64,000 nt of DNA from an uncultured Eudoraea sp. (GTDB lineage: Bacteria; Bacteroidota; Bacteroidia; Flavobacteriales; Flavobacteriaceae). The position numbers and the translations under genes are program-made. How positions within the stretch are numbered: the stretch's first letter is position 1; every line of letters begins with the position of its first letter. The notes beneath the pieces were generated by a model, which saw nothing but the letters and a program-made list of their open reading frames with translations, was not told the origin of the DNA and searched no databases. The stretch covers positions 62,001-126,000 of the forward strand of contig NZ_CANLGX010000005.1 in assembly GCF_947490415.1 (NCBI RefSeq), written 5' to 3'. Shown here piece by piece: positions 8,992-18,973 of this stretch.

Positions 8992-10177
8992 TTAGCACTT
9001 CTAAGGGGTTAGTATCATCAACATCAGATTTTTTAACATCAACCGATTTAAATTTTCTGCTCGCACTTAACACAATTCCAATAGCCAGACAAGTCATCCA
9101 AATAGATGTTCCTCCGCTACTAATTAGTGGCAAAGTTTGCCCGGTCACCGGAAATAACTCTACTGCCACCGCCATATTTATAAGGGCCTGAAAAACTATA
9201 GGCAACCCAACACCAACTACTAATAATTTGCCAAATACAGTCTCATTTGAATTTGCTACTACTACAATTCGGAATAACAAAAGCATATAAAAGAACATTA
9301 GCACAAACCCTCCCACCAAGCCGTACTCTTCAATTATAATTGCATAAATAAAATCTGATGAACTCTGAGGTAGAAAATTTTTCATTACACTTTTGCCTGC
9401 TCCATTTCCAACTATTCCACCACTTGCAATGGCTATTTTTGCTTTTTCTATCTGATAGTCCGACTCTGTATCTGCCGGATCCCAAAAACTTTCTACTCTA
9501 TTTATCCAGGTGTCCACCCTGTTTGGAAAAAGATCCGGATAAGCTTTTGCCGTAAGAATAAAAATGGTAAGTATTAACAAACCCGTACCTACTATCCCTG
9601 AAAGATATTTTAGTGGATAACCTCCTAAAAAGCATAGCATCAGTACCATAAAAAAAAGTATCGCCGCTGTAGAGAAATTGGCGGGTAAAATTAAAATGGT
9701 GACCATAAAAACAGGCAGCCACAAGGGTACCAGGCTTTCATTAAAAGTGATTGTTTTATCTTTAATTCTGGTCAGGTATCTCGCTACATAGATCATTAAA
9801 ACCACCGCTGCCAGATTTGAAGTTTGAAAAGTTATTCCTACCAAAGGAAGGCGTATCCATCTACTGGCATTTGCACCGTCTATTGTAGTGCCCTGAGCCA
9901 GAGTATATGCCAACAGGACCAACACTATGGGCAGAGCAATAATAGATAACCCCTTAAAAAAATGGGTAGGAATTTTATGAACACCATAAATTATTCCAAA
10001 TCCCAAAAGCAGCAACATCCCGTGTTTAACCAAATGACCAATTGTTGTGCCATTTCCAACTACATAAACCAGATTACTGCTGGCACTGTAAACAGGTAAA
10101 AAGGAAAAAAGAGCTAGCAGAGCAACTACGCCCCAAATGGCTTTATCCCCTTTTATATTTCCCACAAACCCAGACAT
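8978..10177 (-). CDS. ftsW: SEDS peptidoglycan glycosyltransferase FtsW
   Basis: A polytopic inner-membrane protein of 399 residues with about ten hydrophobic segments. FtsW polymerises lipid II at the septum together with FtsI. The large-loop signature [19 protein letters not shown] and the following EEYGLVGG match the SEDS family, as does [10 protein letters not shown] near the C-terminus. Position between murD and murG favours FtsW over RodA. Only 2 bp separate it from murD upstream. Confidence 0.97.
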   Translation of the reverse strand: MSGFVGNIKGDKAIWGVVALLALFSFLPVYSASSNLVYVVGNGTTIGHLVKHGMLLLLGFGIIYGVHKIPTHFFKGLSIIALPIVLVLLAYTLAQGTTIDGANASRWIRLPLVGITFQTSNLAAVVLMIYVARYLTRIKDKTITFNESLVPLWLPVFMVTILILPANFSTAAILFFMVLMLCFLGGYPLKYLSGIVGTGLLILTIFILTAKAYPDLFPNRVDTWINRVESFWDPADTESDYQIEKAKIAIASGGIVGNGAGKSVMKNFLPQSSSDFIYAIIIEEYGLVGGFVLMFFYMLLLFRIVVVANSNETVFGKLLVVGVGLPIVFQALINMAVAVELFPVTGQTLPLISSGGTSIWMTCLAIGIVLSASRKFKSVDVKKSDVDDTNPLEVLSGQL

Positions 10178-10179
10178 TT

Positions 10180-11514
10180 TTACAAGTTTTTTATTGCTTC
10201 TTTAAATTGATTTCCCCTGTCTTCATAATTTTTAAAAAGATCAAAACTAGCGCATGCCGGAGATAGCAAAACGGTATCTCCTCTTTCAGCAATTTTATAG
10301 GCAACTTTTGCAGCTTCGCTCATAGCGTAAGTCTCAACGATTAAATCTACCACGTTACCAAAAGCATATTTAATTTTTGAATTATCCATCCCCAGGCAAA
10401 TGATTGCTTTTACTTTTTCCCTTACTAAGGGCATCAGAACTTTATAGTCATTGCCTTTATCCACGCCGCCAACAATCCAGACAATAGGTGTTTTTATACT
10501 TTCCAAAGCATAATAGGTGGCATTTACATTGGTGGCCTTTGAATCATTTATATATTGTACATGATGAATTTTTAAAACCTTTTCCAAACGATGTGCAGCT
10601 CCTTGAAAATTCTGAATACTTTCACGGATAGTATCCTTGCGAATACCAACCAATTTTGCGACCGTTGATGCCGCCATTGTATTTTTAAGGTTATGTAAAC
10701 CTTCTAGTGCCAAAGAATCTGCTTCCATTTCAATTGTTTTATTTTCTGTCCTAATTAATATTTTGTCATTCTCTAACCATGCCCCTTCTTTGAGTTTATC
10801 ATTAATTGTAAAAGGCAATAATTTTGATCTAATTGGGTTCTTCTCCAGCCAACTTACAATTACATCATCATCACAATCATAAATCAAACTATCTTCGGTG
10901 TCCTGGTTTTGTACAATTCTGAATTTTGAAGACACATAGTTTTCAAAAGAATGATCATACCTATCTAAATGGTCCGGGGTAATATTTGTTATTACCGCTA
11001 TATTTGGTTTAAAATCTACAATTCCATCTAACTGAAAACTGCTTATTTCAAGTACATAGAAGTCATAATCGCGTTCCGCTACCATTTTGGCAAAACTGTC
11101 GCCAATATTTCCTGCCATTCCCACGTTTAAACCTCCATTTTTTAAAATGTGATAGGTAAGCATCGTAGTAGTGGTTTTACCGTTACTTCCCGTAATCCCA
11201 ATTATTCTGGCATTTGTGTGTTTAGCAGCAAACTCAATCTCCGAAATAACCGGAATACCTTTTTTGACAAGTTTTTTTACAAGAGGTACCGTATCCGGAA
11301 TACCGGGGCTTTTCATTACCAGATCAGCATTTAGAATTTTGTCTTCCGAATGCTGTTCTTCCTCCCAATCAATATCAAAATGTTCAAGAACGTTTTTATA
11401 TTTTTCTTTAATCTTACCCTTATCTGAGACAAAAACCTGGTAATCCTTTTTTTTTGCCAGAATGGCCGTTCCAACTCCACTTTCACCAGCGCCGAGTACA
11501 ACCATTAATTTCAT
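10180..11514 (-). CDS. murD: UDP-N-acetylmuramoylalanine--D-glutamate ligase MurD
   Basis: A cytoplasmic Mur ligase of 444 residues that adds D-glutamate. The N-terminal motif VVLGAGESGVG is followed by the ATP loop GSNGKTT at 109-115 and the MurD C-terminal segment LLSPACASFDLFKNYEDRG. The ATG at 11514 is chosen because it sits directly before the Rossmann motif and overlaps the mraY stop by one base (TAATG). A start 57 nt further upstream would add 19 residues inside mraY with no family match. Confidence 0.98.
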   Translation of the reverse strand: MKLMVVLGAGESGVGTAILAKKKDYQVFVSDKGKIKEKYKNVLEHFDIDWEEEQHSEDKILNADLVMKSPGIPDTVPLVKKLVKKGIPVISEIEFAAKHTNARIIGITGSNGKTTTTMLTYHILKNGGLNVGMAGNIGDSFAKMVAERDYDFYVLEISSFQLDGIVDFKPNIAVITNITPDHLDRYDHSFENYVSSKFRIVQNQDTEDSLIYDCDDDVIVSWLEKNPIRSKLLPFTINDKLKEGAWLENDKILIRTENKTIEMEADSLALEGLHNLKNTMAASTVAKLVGIRKDTIRESIQNFQGAAHRLEKVLKIHHVQYINDSKATNVNATYYALESIKTPIVWIVGGVDKGNDYKVLMPLVREKVKAIICLGMDNSKIKYAFGNVVDLIVETYAMSEAAKVAYKIAERGDTVLLSPACASFDLFKNYEDRGNQFKEAIKNL

Positions 11515-12734
11515 TATCTCACTTTGAGTGTCACAATTGTAATTATGGCTAATAGTATTCCTATAATCCAAAATCTTGTGACTATTTTACTTTCGTGATA
11601 TCCCTTTTTTTGATAATGGTGATGTAAGGGTGCCATTAAAAAAATTCGCTTCCCTTCACCTGATCTGTTTTTCGTGTATTTGAAATAACCCACCTGCAAC
11701 ATCACTGAAATGGACTCCGCGAAGAATATTCCACACAGTATGGGAATCAACAATTCTTTTCTTACAATTAATGCAATTACTGCTATAACTCCTCCTATGG
11801 TAAGACTTCCGGTGTCACCCATAAATACCTGGGCAGGAAATGCATTGTACCATAAAAAACCTACCAATGCCCCTACAAAAGCGGCAATGAAGACCAAAAG
11901 TTCACCAGCCTTGGGAATGTACATGATATCGAGGTACTCGGAAAAAATTATATTACCGGAGACCCATGCAAAAATGCCCAGAGTAAGAACAATTATCGCA
12001 GATGAGCCAGCCGCTAAACCATCAATACCATCTGTAAGATTGGCTCCATTAGAAACCGCAGTGACTATTAAGATGACAATTGGAATAAAAATTAGCCATG
12101 CATACGAAACTGCCTTCTCACCGGCCCAGGAGATCAGATTACTGTAATCCAGTTCGTTATTCTTAAAAAACGGTACGGTAGTCATTGTAGATTTAATATC
12201 TTCCCCTTTAACGTTTTCAACCTTATATTGCTCCGTAATTATAGTGTTGGTCCTTTCCCGCATGGTGACTTCCGGATGGAAGTATAGTGTTGCACCCACG
12301 ATAAGTCCAAGTACCACCTGACCTATCACTTTAAACCTGCCTTTGAGCCCTTTTTTATTATTTCTGAATATTTTAATGTAGTCATCTACAAATCCGATGA
12401 TACCCATCCATATTGTGGTAACTATCAATAAAATGACATAAATATTCATTATATCGGCAAACAATAAAACCGGAATCAAAGTGGACATTATTATTATCAA
12501 GCCACCCATTGTTGGAGTACCTGTCTTTTGCTTTTGTCCTTCAAGCCCCAAATCCCTGATGGTCTCCCCTATTTGTTTGTGCTTCAGAAAAAGAATAATG
12601 CGCTTACCATAAACTGTTGCCAATAATAAAGAAAGTAGCACTGCCATAGCTGCCCTGAATGTCTGAAACTGAAACAGACTTGCTCCCGGCAGTTGATATT
12701 GCTTTTCTAAATACTCGAACAGATAATACAGCAT
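11514..12734 (-). CDS. mraY: Phospho-MurNAc-pentapeptide translocase MraY
   Basis: An integral membrane transferase of 406 residues that moves phospho-MurNAc-pentapeptide to undecaprenyl phosphate, giving lipid I. Recognisable motifs are KTGTPTMGG at 70-78, FVDDYIK at 115-121, [10 protein letters not shown] at 232-241, MGDTGSL and the His-rich LHHHYQKKG. The segment from about 155 to 200 between membrane helices is longer than in E. coli MraY and hydrophilic, which accounts for most of the extra length. Confidence 0.98.
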   Translation of the reverse strand: MLYYLFEYLEKQYQLPGASLFQFQTFRAAMAVLLSLLLATVYGKRIILFLKHKQIGETIRDLGLEGQKQKTGTPTMGGLIIIMSTLIPVLLFADIMNIYVILLIVTTIWMGIIGFVDDYIKIFRNNKKGLKGRFKVIGQVVLGLIVGATLYFHPEVTMRERTNTIITEQYKVENVKGEDIKSTMTTVPFFKNNELDYSNLISWAGEKAVSYAWLIFIPIVILIVTAVSNGANLTDGIDGLAAGSSAIIVLTLGIFAWVSGNIIFSEYLDIMYIPKAGELLVFIAAFVGALVGFLWYNAFPAQVFMGDTGSLTIGGVIAVIALIVRKELLIPILCGIFFAESISVMLQVGYFKYTKNRSGEGKRIFLMAPLHHHYQKKGYHESKIVTRFWIIGILLAIITIVTLKVR

Positions 12735-12754
12735 ATTATGTTATCTATTTCTTA

Positions 12755-14218
12755 TTACTTATTTAAACTTGTCAGCACTTCCTTTATAATTTTAAAATCA
12801 TCAAAATCCATGCGCTCACCGTTGGTTTCCTGATAGGTCTCATGACCTTTACCCGCAACCAGGATTATATCATTGGGTACTGCTAACTGACAGGCCGTCT
12901 TTATTGCCTGATTTCGATTTTCAATTGATAAAACTTTCCTGAGATTCTGTGGTTCTACGCCGGCTTCCATCTCTTCAATGATTATAAGAGGTGGTTCGGA
13001 TCGTGGATTGTCTGATGTAAAAATGGCTTTACTACTCATCGCTGAAGCGATATGACCCATTACCGGACGCTTAGACTTGTCACGATCACCACCACACCCC
13101 ACTACGGTGATGACGTTTTCATTTCCAGTCCTCAATGTATTGATTGTCTCAAGTACATTTTTTAAGGCGTCCGGCGTATGGGCATAATCAACAATAGCCG
13201 TTATTCTTTCTTTAGATATATAGTATTGAAACCTTCCGTCTACATTTTCCAATTCGCTCAGTAATCTCAGGGTCTCAAGTTTTTCTAATCCCAATAGGTC
13301 AGCTGTAGCATATATAGCCAATATATTATAAGCATTAAAATGACCAATTAACCGGGTCCAAAGGTCATTATCATCAATTTTTAATAACTGTCCGTTAAAT
13401 TGATTTTCCAAAACCTGGGCCCTGTAGTCGGCATAACTTTTTAGAGCATAGGTGTATTTTTTAGCTGCAGTATTTTGCAACATTACAAGCCCGTTTTTAT
13501 CGTCAATATTTGTTAAGGCAAATGCTCTTTTAGGCAAATCATCAAATAATTTCTTTTTAGTATCCCTGTATTCAGCAAATGTTTTGTGATAATCCAGGTG
13601 GTCATGTGATAAATTGGTGAATATAGCGCCCTCAAAGACCAATCCTTCTGTTCTTTTTTGGTGAATCCCGTGGGAACTTACTTCCATAAAACAAAATTCA
13701 ACACCTGCCTCATTCATTAGAGAGAGATATTGATTAATGGTCATGGCATCCGGGGTCGTATGGCTCGTAGGAAATTCTTCGTTATCCACCATTATTCTAA
13801 TAGTAGATAGCAGGCCAACTTTATACCCCGCTTTTTTAAACAATTGATACAACAAACTGCTAACCGTAGTCTTGCCGTTCGTACCTGTGACACCTACAAG
13901 CTTTAAATTTTTGGATGGATTATCATAGAAATTTGACGCCATTATAGCCAGAGCCTGGTTGGCATCAAGAACTTCCACATAGGTTATATCGTTGATCAAA
14001 TCTCCCGGAAGATTTTCACACACTATCGAATTGGCTCCTGCAGCTATTGCTTTATCAATATATTTATGCCCATCCGTTAAAGTACCTTTGATAGCCACAA
14101 AAACACTACCCTCAGCTACTTTTCTGGAATCAAAACATATGGTATTCACCATAACCCCGGTAGATCCGCTCACAGCGGTAAGGCTTACTCCAAATAGTAT
14201 ATCTTTTAGGGGCTTCAT
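12755..14218 (-). CDS. murE: UDP-MurNAc-tripeptide synthetase MurE (meso-DAP type)
   Basis: A Mur ligase of 487 residues that adds the third stem-peptide residue. The ATP loop GTNGKTT is at 112-118. The substrate-selecting motif DNPR, in SDNPRSEPP near residue 405, is the signature of meso-diaminopimelate-adding enzymes; lysine-adding enzymes have a different sequence there. The cell wall is therefore inferred to be of the mDAP type. The start overlaps the ftsI stop by four bases. Confidence 0.98.
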   Translation of the reverse strand: MKPLKDILFGVSLTAVSGSTGVMVNTICFDSRKVAEGSVFVAIKGTLTDGHKYIDKAIAAGANSIVCENLPGDLINDITYVEVLDANQALAIMASNFYDNPSKNLKLVGVTGTNGKTTVSSLLYQLFKKAGYKVGLLSTIRIMVDNEEFPTSHTTPDAMTINQYLSLMNEAGVEFCFMEVSSHGIHQKRTEGLVFEGAIFTNLSHDHLDYHKTFAEYRDTKKKLFDDLPKRAFALTNIDDKNGLVMLQNTAAKKYTYALKSYADYRAQVLENQFNGQLLKIDDNDLWTRLIGHFNAYNILAIYATADLLGLEKLETLRLLSELENVDGRFQYYISKERITAIVDYAHTPDALKNVLETINTLRTGNENVITVVGCGGDRDKSKRPVMGHIASAMSSKAIFTSDNPRSEPPLIIIEEMEAGVEPQNLRKVLSIENRNQAIKTACQLAVPNDIILVAGKGHETYQETNGERMDFDDFKIIKEVLTSLNK

Positions 14219-16221
14219 GAAAGTTCTAAAATTATTTTCTTTACTTTTTCTAAATCTGTTCCCTTAGAAATTGATTGCTTTTTTACTTTGCCATTTCCTT
14301 TGACCTCTACCTCCAGACCCATGTTTTCGAGAATAGAAATTGCATCCATTCCACTCATTCCCTTTACATCTGGCATCTGATTATGATTCTTTTGTGATTC
14401 TGCATAGTAGCTTTGAAAACTTGCGTCTAAATCTTCATTCAAAGGTTCTAAGGTTTCTATTTCGTCTATTAATGGGTTGTTGGCATAAATCTTTCTGGCT
14501 ATGGATTTAAATACCGGCCCTGACACGTCGGCACCATAGTAGCCAACACTTTTATCTGGTTCATGGATCACCACTATACAGGAGTACTTTGGGTTATCTG
14601 CAGGGAAATACCCGGCAAAAGTTGATATGTACCTCAGTTTGTCCGGGTCTCGGGTTACATAGTTTTTTTGTGCTGTTCCGGTTTTACCGGCCATAGAAAA
14701 GTTTGGAGAATAAAGACGATGACCTGTTCCGTGTTCTTTTTCCACTACATTTTTCAATAAGTAACGCACCTGTTTAGCGGTTTCCTTAGAGCAAATAGCC
14801 TCATTAATAATTTCTTTATCGAAGGTATAAATGGTTTTGTTCCATTCCTTAACCTCTTTTATAAGTCTGGGGCGCAATAATTGACCATCATTAGCAATAG
14901 CGTTGTAAAAAGCAAGCGTCTGTAAAGGGGTTAAGGATACTTCATAGCCATGAGACATCCATGCCAATGAAATACCGGACCATCCCTTATCTCCGGGGTA
15001 TCTAATTACAGGCTTACCTTCACCCTTTATTGGCATTCCCAGTTCCTGATGTAGCCCCATAGACATAAGCCGATCTACAAAAACTGATGGTTCTTCTTTA
15101 TAACTGTTATGAATCATTTTGGCGAAAGCTGTATTTGAAGAAACTTCAAAAGCCTTTGCCATTGAAATTTTGCCATAACCTCCGTGCTTAGAATCCCTTA
15201 CTATCCTATCGTATATTCTCCAATGTCCTTTTTCAGTATCAATAACCGTACTGGTGTCAATTTTATGATCTTCCAGGGCAGCAACCAGCGACATTAATTT
15301 AAAGGTAGATCCGGGTTCATGAGATTCGCCTATCGCATAATTTAATCTTTCATAATACTTGCCATCCTCAGTCCTTCCAAGATTAGAAATTGCCTTTATT
15401 TCGCCAGTTTTGGTTTCCATTACAATTACACATCCATGATCGGCTTTATACTTTTCTAATTGTGTTAAGAGCCCATGATGCGCAATATCCTGAATATTGA
15501 TATCGATGGTCGACACTACATCATACCCGTCTTTTGGTTCAACAATATTGTCTAAGCCAATAGGTTTCCACTGACCTTTAGCAATTTTCTGCTTTAGTCT
15601 TTTTCCTTCTACTCCTCTTAAATAATTACCAAAGGCGCCTTCAAGTCCTACCCTGGTTGCATAGCCATTTTCGTCAAATCGTTCATACCCTACGCTTCTT
15701 TCTGCTATTTTGCCCAAAGGATGTTCCCTTACAGTTTTTTGCTCTACTATAAAGCCTCCCCTATTTGGTCCTTTATTAAAAAGTGGAAAATTTTTAACCT
15801 CTATATAGTCAGAATAATCAAGATTCCTGGCTACCAAGGCGTATCTGTTTTTATTTGCTTTAGCTTTTCTTAAAATTTGTTCATAATAAGCGGATGGTTT
15901 TCCAAATAGCTTTGAAAGAGCATCACACAGAGGCTGCACTTCTTCTTCAAAATCTGAGCTTTTCACAGTGACCGCATCAAAACGTATCGTATACCTTGAG
16001 ACCGATGTAGCTAACAAACTTCCGTCATCTGAATAGAGATTTCCCCTGTTGGGAGCAATGGTAAAAAGCCTTTCCGTACGTTGAAGCGCCATCTCCTTGT
16101 ACTTATTACCATGAACCATCTGAATACTCACAAGTTTTACGACCACTGCAACCGCAAACAGGAACAGACATGCTGATACTATATAAAGTCTGGTTAATAT
16201 TTTTTTATCAGTGATGGCCAC
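14215..16221 (-). CDS. ftsI: Division-specific transpeptidase FtsI (PBP3) with PASTA domain
   Basis: A class B penicillin-binding protein of 668 residues that cross-links septal peptidoglycan. It has one N-terminal membrane anchor (about residues 10-34), a dimerisation domain, and a transpeptidase domain with the active-site motifs STFK at 305-308 (catalytic Ser305), SSN at 361-363 and KTG at 513-515. A single C-terminal PASTA domain occupies about 612-668. PASTA domains bind peptidoglycan or beta-lactams and are absent from E. coli FtsI. One base separates its ATG from the stop of the ftsL-like gene. Confidence 0.97.
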   Translation of the reverse strand: MAITDKKILTRLYIVSACLFLFAVAVVVKLVSIQMVHGNKYKEMALQRTERLFTIAPNRGNLYSDDGSLLATSVSRYTIRFDAVTVKSSDFEEEVQPLCDALSKLFGKPSAYYEQILRKAKANKNRYALVARNLDYSDYIEVKNFPLFNKGPNRGGFIVEQKTVREHPLGKIAERSVGYERFDENGYATRVGLEGAFGNYLRGVEGKRLKQKIAKGQWKPIGLDNIVEPKDGYDVVSTIDINIQDIAHHGLLTQLEKYKADHGCVIVMETKTGEIKAISNLGRTEDGKYYERLNYAIGESHEPGSTFKLMSLVAALEDHKIDTSTVIDTEKGHWRIYDRIVRDSKHGGYGKISMAKAFEVSSNTAFAKMIHNSYKEEPSVFVDRLMSMGLHQELGMPIKGEGKPVIRYPGDKGWSGISLAWMSHGYEVSLTPLQTLAFYNAIANDGQLLRPRLIKEVKEWNKTIYTFDKEIINEAICSKETAKQVRYLLKNVVEKEHGTGHRLYSPNFSMAGKTGTAQKNYVTRDPDKLRYISTFAGYFPADNPKYSCIVVIHEPDKSVGYYGADVSGPVFKSIARKIYANNPLIDEIETLEPLNEDLDASFQSYYAESQKNHNQMPDVKGMSGMDAISILENMGLEVEVKGNGKVKKQSISKGTDLEKVKKIILELS

Positions 16222-16542
16222 TTATTTTTTATTGGTTTTTACTTTTATTTTTCTTGGTGGTACTTCAGATGGAAAAAGACCTTCAACCATTACATTTGCC
16301 GTGATGGTTGATTCTAATTTCAATCGTTGTACGTCTGAGCGCATATCTACGAATTCGTTTTTTAATTCTTTGACCTGTTCATTCAGTGCAGCAACCTGGT
16401 GTACTTTTTTATCCGCACTGTGAGAACTTGCAATCATTATGGTTGCCAAAACGGAGGCAAAAATTATAAAGAGCCAATTTTTTGGTGCATCTCCACTCAC
16501 CAAGAACTTGCCTTTTAAAATATCGATGATCCCTTTTCTCAT
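16222..16542 (-). CDS. ftsL: FtsL-like divisome protein
   Basis: A small bitopic protein of 106 residues. It has a short basic N-terminus, one transmembrane helix at about residues 22-42 (NWLFIIFASVLATIMIA) and a heptad-rich coiled coil at about 48-75. FtsL proteins share topology more than sequence, and this one sits between rsmH and ftsI, the conserved ftsL slot. The call rests on topology and position. Confidence 0.85.
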   Translation of the reverse strand: MRKGIIDILKGKFLVSGDAPKNWLFIIFASVLATIMIASSHSADKKVHQVAALNEQVKELKNEFVDMRSDVQRLKLESTITANVMVEGLFPSEVPPRKIKVKTNKK

Positions 16543-16579
16543 GAGTTTTATATTGTTTTAAATTATCCAAATCCACAAA

Positions 16580-17488
16580 TTATATCCGTTCTGCTATCCG
16601 CAGTCTTGCACTGCGTGCTCTGCTATTCTTCGAAATTTCACTGGCAGAGGGAACAATTAATCCGCCTACCTTTTTAAACGGAACATTAATATTTCCGTAA
16701 AAGTCCTTTTCCGGTTCACTCGAAAAACTACCTGCTCTAATGAATCTTTTAACCAATCTATCTTCCAATGAGTGGTAACTAATTAAACTCAGCCGGCCAC
16801 CTTTATCCATTAACTCAGGAGTTTGCAATAAAAATTCTTCTATCGCCACTAATTCCTGATTTACTTCAATGCGTATTGCCTGATATACCTGTGCCAAAAT
16901 CTTGTTCTCTCTAAACTTTGGCAGATATTCCTTCAATACCATTTTTAGGTCTGCTGTTGTTTTAACAGGCTCTTTTATCCGATGTTCTATAATAGTTTTC
17001 GCCATTGCATCTGCGCGTCGCAAATCGCCATAACGAAACAATATATTTCTAAGATCATCATAGGTATAAGAATTAATCACTTCATAAGCACTCTTCTTAT
17101 TTCTAGAACTCATCCTCATATCCAAATCGGCGTCAAAACGGGTAGAAAAGCCCCGCTCAGCCTTATCAAACTGATGGGAAGAAACTCCAAAATCTGCTAA
17201 GATTCCGTCTACTTTCCGAATGCCATAGAACTTTAAAAACTGCTTTATATACCTAAAATTTTCGTTGATCAGAGTAAACCTATCATCTGCTATTACATTT
17301 TTCAAAGCTTCTTCATCCTGATCAAAAGCAAACAATTCACCCCCACTGCCCAATCTTCTTAAAATCTCTTTGGAATGTCCACCCCCGCCAAAAGTCACAT
17401 CTACATAAATTCCATTTTCCAATATGTTGAGACCGTCAACAGACTCCTTTAATAAAACCGGGTTATGATAGTTCGTCTCCATCATCAC
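16580..17488 (-). CDS. rsmH: 16S rRNA m4C1402 methyltransferase RsmH
   Basis: A SAM-dependent methyltransferase of about 302 residues (also called MraW) that N4-methylates C1402 of 16S rRNA. The opening HNPVLLKESVDGL and the SAM motif VDVTFGGGGHSK near residues 28-39 are diagnostic. So are DFGVSSHQFD and the C-terminal NSRARSARLR. Three consecutive Met codons (17488, 17485, 17482) are possible starts. All overlap the end of mraZ by 20-26 nt, so translation is probably coupled. Confidence 0.97.
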   Translation of the reverse strand: MMMETNYHNPVLLKESVDGLNILENGIYVDVTFGGGGHSKEILRRLGSGGELFAFDQDEEALKNVIADDRFTLINENFRYIKQFLKFYGIRKVDGILADFGVSSHQFDKAERGFSTRFDADLDMRMSSRNKKSAYEVINSYTYDDLRNILFRYGDLRRADAMAKTIIEHRIKEPVKTTADLKMVLKEYLPKFRENKILAQVYQAIRIEVNQELVAIEEFLLQTPELMDKGGRLSLISYHSLEDRLVKRFIRAGSFSSEPEKDFYGNINVPFKKVGGLIVPSASEISKNSRARSARLRIAERI

Positions 17489-17927
17489 CCATTACCTCTT
17501 CCGCTAATTCTGCAAAATTTTCAGCAGTTTCATCAATTACTTTTTCATAGCTATCCTTATCCCAAATCTCAATAATATTTATAGCCGAACTCAAAACAAC
17601 TTCCTTGCCAATCCCAGCAATGGAAACTAGGTTTTTAGGTATAAGCAATCTGCCTGTCCCATCTATTTCTATGGGTTTCACACCCGCTGAAAACCGCCTG
17701 ATGAAATCATTGTTCTTCTTCTTGAATCTGTTCTTCTTATTCATTTTTTCCATCAACAGATTCCATTCATCCATTGGATACAGTTCCAGGCAAGGCTGAA
17801 ACACGGAGCGTTTTATGACAAAGCCCTTGTTGAGAACAGGGGCCATCTGGTTTTTGAGGGTGACGGGTATCATTATCCGCCCTTTAACATCAGCTTTGCA
17901 ATCATATGTCCCTATAAAACTTATCAC
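17463..17927 (-). CDS. mraZ: Transcriptional regulator MraZ (GTG start)
   Basis: A 154-residue DNA-binding protein with two SpoVT/AbrB-like MraZ repeats, each with the DxxxR signature: DVKGR at 13-17 and DGTGR at 89-93. MraZ forms ring oligomers and represses its own dcw operon in E. coli. The start codon is GTG, with an in-frame TAA immediately upstream. The next in-frame ATG would remove the first DxxxR motif, so GTG is required. Immediately upstream are three 10-bp operator repeats and a -7 box, so autoregulation is likely. It is the first gene of the 15-kb division operon. Confidence 0.97.
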   Translation of the reverse strand: MISFIGTYDCKADVKGRIMIPVTLKNQMAPVLNKGFVIKRSVFQPCLELYPMDEWNLLMEKMNKKNRFKKKNNDFIRRFSAGVKPIEIDGTGRLLIPKNLVSIAGIGKEVVLSSAINIIEIWDKDSYEKVIDETAENFAELAEEVMGDDGDELS

Positions 17928-17956
17928 TTAAATCGGCTGGTTTTCTAATATAAACT

Positions 17957-17964
17957 CAAATATA
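17957..17964 (-). promoter_or_regulatory. -7 box of the mraZ/dcw promoter
   Basis: The minus strand reads TATATTTG, an exact match to the Bacteroidetes -7 consensus TAnnTTTG, 29 nt upstream of the mraZ GTG. TTG triplets that could serve as the -33 element are embedded in the MraZ repeats, at spacings of 15 or 25 nt, neither of which is ideal. Confidence 0.65.
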
Positions 17965-17973
17965 TAGAAATTA

Positions 17974-18003
17974 TTACCACAATTTACCACAATTTACCAC
18001 TTT
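17974..18003 (-). promoter_or_regulatory. Three-copy MraZ operator
   Basis: On the minus strand AAAGTGGTAA, ATTGTGGTAA and ATTGTGGTAA follow one another, i.e. GTGGTAA repeated three times at exactly 10-bp spacing. Known MraZ sites are three or more G-rich direct repeats one helical turn apart: TGGGN with 5-nt spacers in E. coli and AAAGTGG-type boxes in mycoplasmas, from memory. The array abuts the mraZ -7 box and covers the -33 region, as expected for autorepression. Confidence 0.8.
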
Positions 18004-18141
18004 GTTGAAAAAAAATCCATGCACGTAGAGAAATATAGTGCCAAGACCGGCCATTTTAGAAGCTGCTGCTAATAGCGGGATGTCTTTATTTTTGAAAAAA
18101 AATATGGTATTGTAAAGGTACCTTCTTTTTTGCATAAGTAA

Positions 18142-18169
18142 TTGTATTATTAGGAAATGTCTATATTTG
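18142..18169 (+). promoter_or_regulatory. Promoter of the alpha/beta hydrolase-engB unit
   Basis: TTG at 18142-18144, a 17-nt spacer, then TATATTTG at 18162-18169 match the Bacteroidetes -33/-7 consensus. The predicted start of transcription is about 20 nt before the ATG at 18196. It is divergent from the mraZ promoter, about 200 bp away. Confidence 0.72.
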
Positions 18170-18195
18170 CCCACTGAAGCCAGAAGCAGTATTTA

Positions 18196-18960
18196 ATGGA
18201 AGAACACATTAAAAAAGAAGGAAAATATAAGTTTATTGAGGTAGGAGAAGGAACTCCTATGATTATTCTTCATGGTCTTATGGGAGGACTCAGTAATTTT
18301 CACGGGGTAACCAATTATTTTCCAGACAAAGGCTATAAAGTTTTAATACCTGAATTGCCAATCTACTCTTTGCCATTGTTAAAAACCAATGTAAAAAACT
18401 TTGCCAGATTCCTTGAAAAATTTATTGAATTCAAAGGACTTAAAGATGTGATTTTATTAGGTAATTCTCTTGGAGGTCATGTAGGTTTATTACATACAAA
18501 ACTTTATCCTAAAATGGTAAAAGCTCTTGTAATTACAGGAAGTTCGGGTCTTTACGAAAGCGCCATGGGAGATGGCTATCCCAAAAGAGGGGATTATGAA
18601 TTTATTAAAAAGAAGGCGCAGGATGTTTTTTATGACCCTGCAGTAGCTACTAAAGAAATTGTGGATGAAGTATTTGCCACTGTAAATGACAGAAGGAAAT
18701 TGGTGAAGACACTGGCCATCGCCAAAAGTGCCATAAGACACAATATGTCTAAGGATTTACCGAATATGAAGACTCCAACCTGTATAATTTGGGGAGAAAA
18801 TGATTCCGTAACCCCACCAAATGTTGCTCGGGAATTTCATGAATTACTGCCGGATTCAGAACTATTCTGGATAAAGGAGTGTGGTCATGCGCCTATGATG
18901 GAACATCCCAATGAATTCAATGTCATTCTGGACGAATGGTTACAGAAGCGTAAATTCTAA
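18196..18960 (+). CDS. Alpha/beta hydrolase, function unassigned
   Basis: A 254-residue single-domain alpha/beta hydrolase with no signal peptide. The oxyanion segment is ILHGLMGG, the nucleophile elbow GNSLGG at 89-94 (Ser91), an acid candidate lies in WGENDSVTP, and the catalytic His in [11 protein letters not shown] near the C-terminus. The triad looks complete, so it should be an active esterase or hydrolase, but the substrate cannot be read. It lies 13 bp upstream of engB on the same strand and shares its promoter. Confidence 0.9.
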   Translation: MEEHIKKEGKYKFIEVGEGTPMIILHGLMGGLSNFHGVTNYFPDKGYKVLIPELPIYSLPLLKTNVKNFARFLEKFIEFKGLKDVILLGNSLGGHVGLLHTKLYPKMVKALVITGSSGLYESAMGDGYPKRGDYEFIKKKAQDVFYDPAVATKEIVDEVFATVNDRRKLVKTLAIAKSAIRHNMSKDLPNMKTPTCIIWGENDSVTPPNVAREFHELLPDSELFWIKECGHAPMMEHPNEFNVILDEWLQKRKF

Positions 18961-18973
18961 CTTACATATTGTC

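Noticed and set aside
11515-11571. A 19-residue N-terminal extension of murD
   Set aside because: It lies inside mraY. The ATG at 11514 gives the canonical Rossmann N-terminus and a TAATG junction.
17974-18174. A 66-codon minus-strand open frame upstream of mraZ
   Set aside because: It overlaps the MraZ repeats, has no family features and no ribosome site, and its composition is that of AT-rich intergenic DNA.
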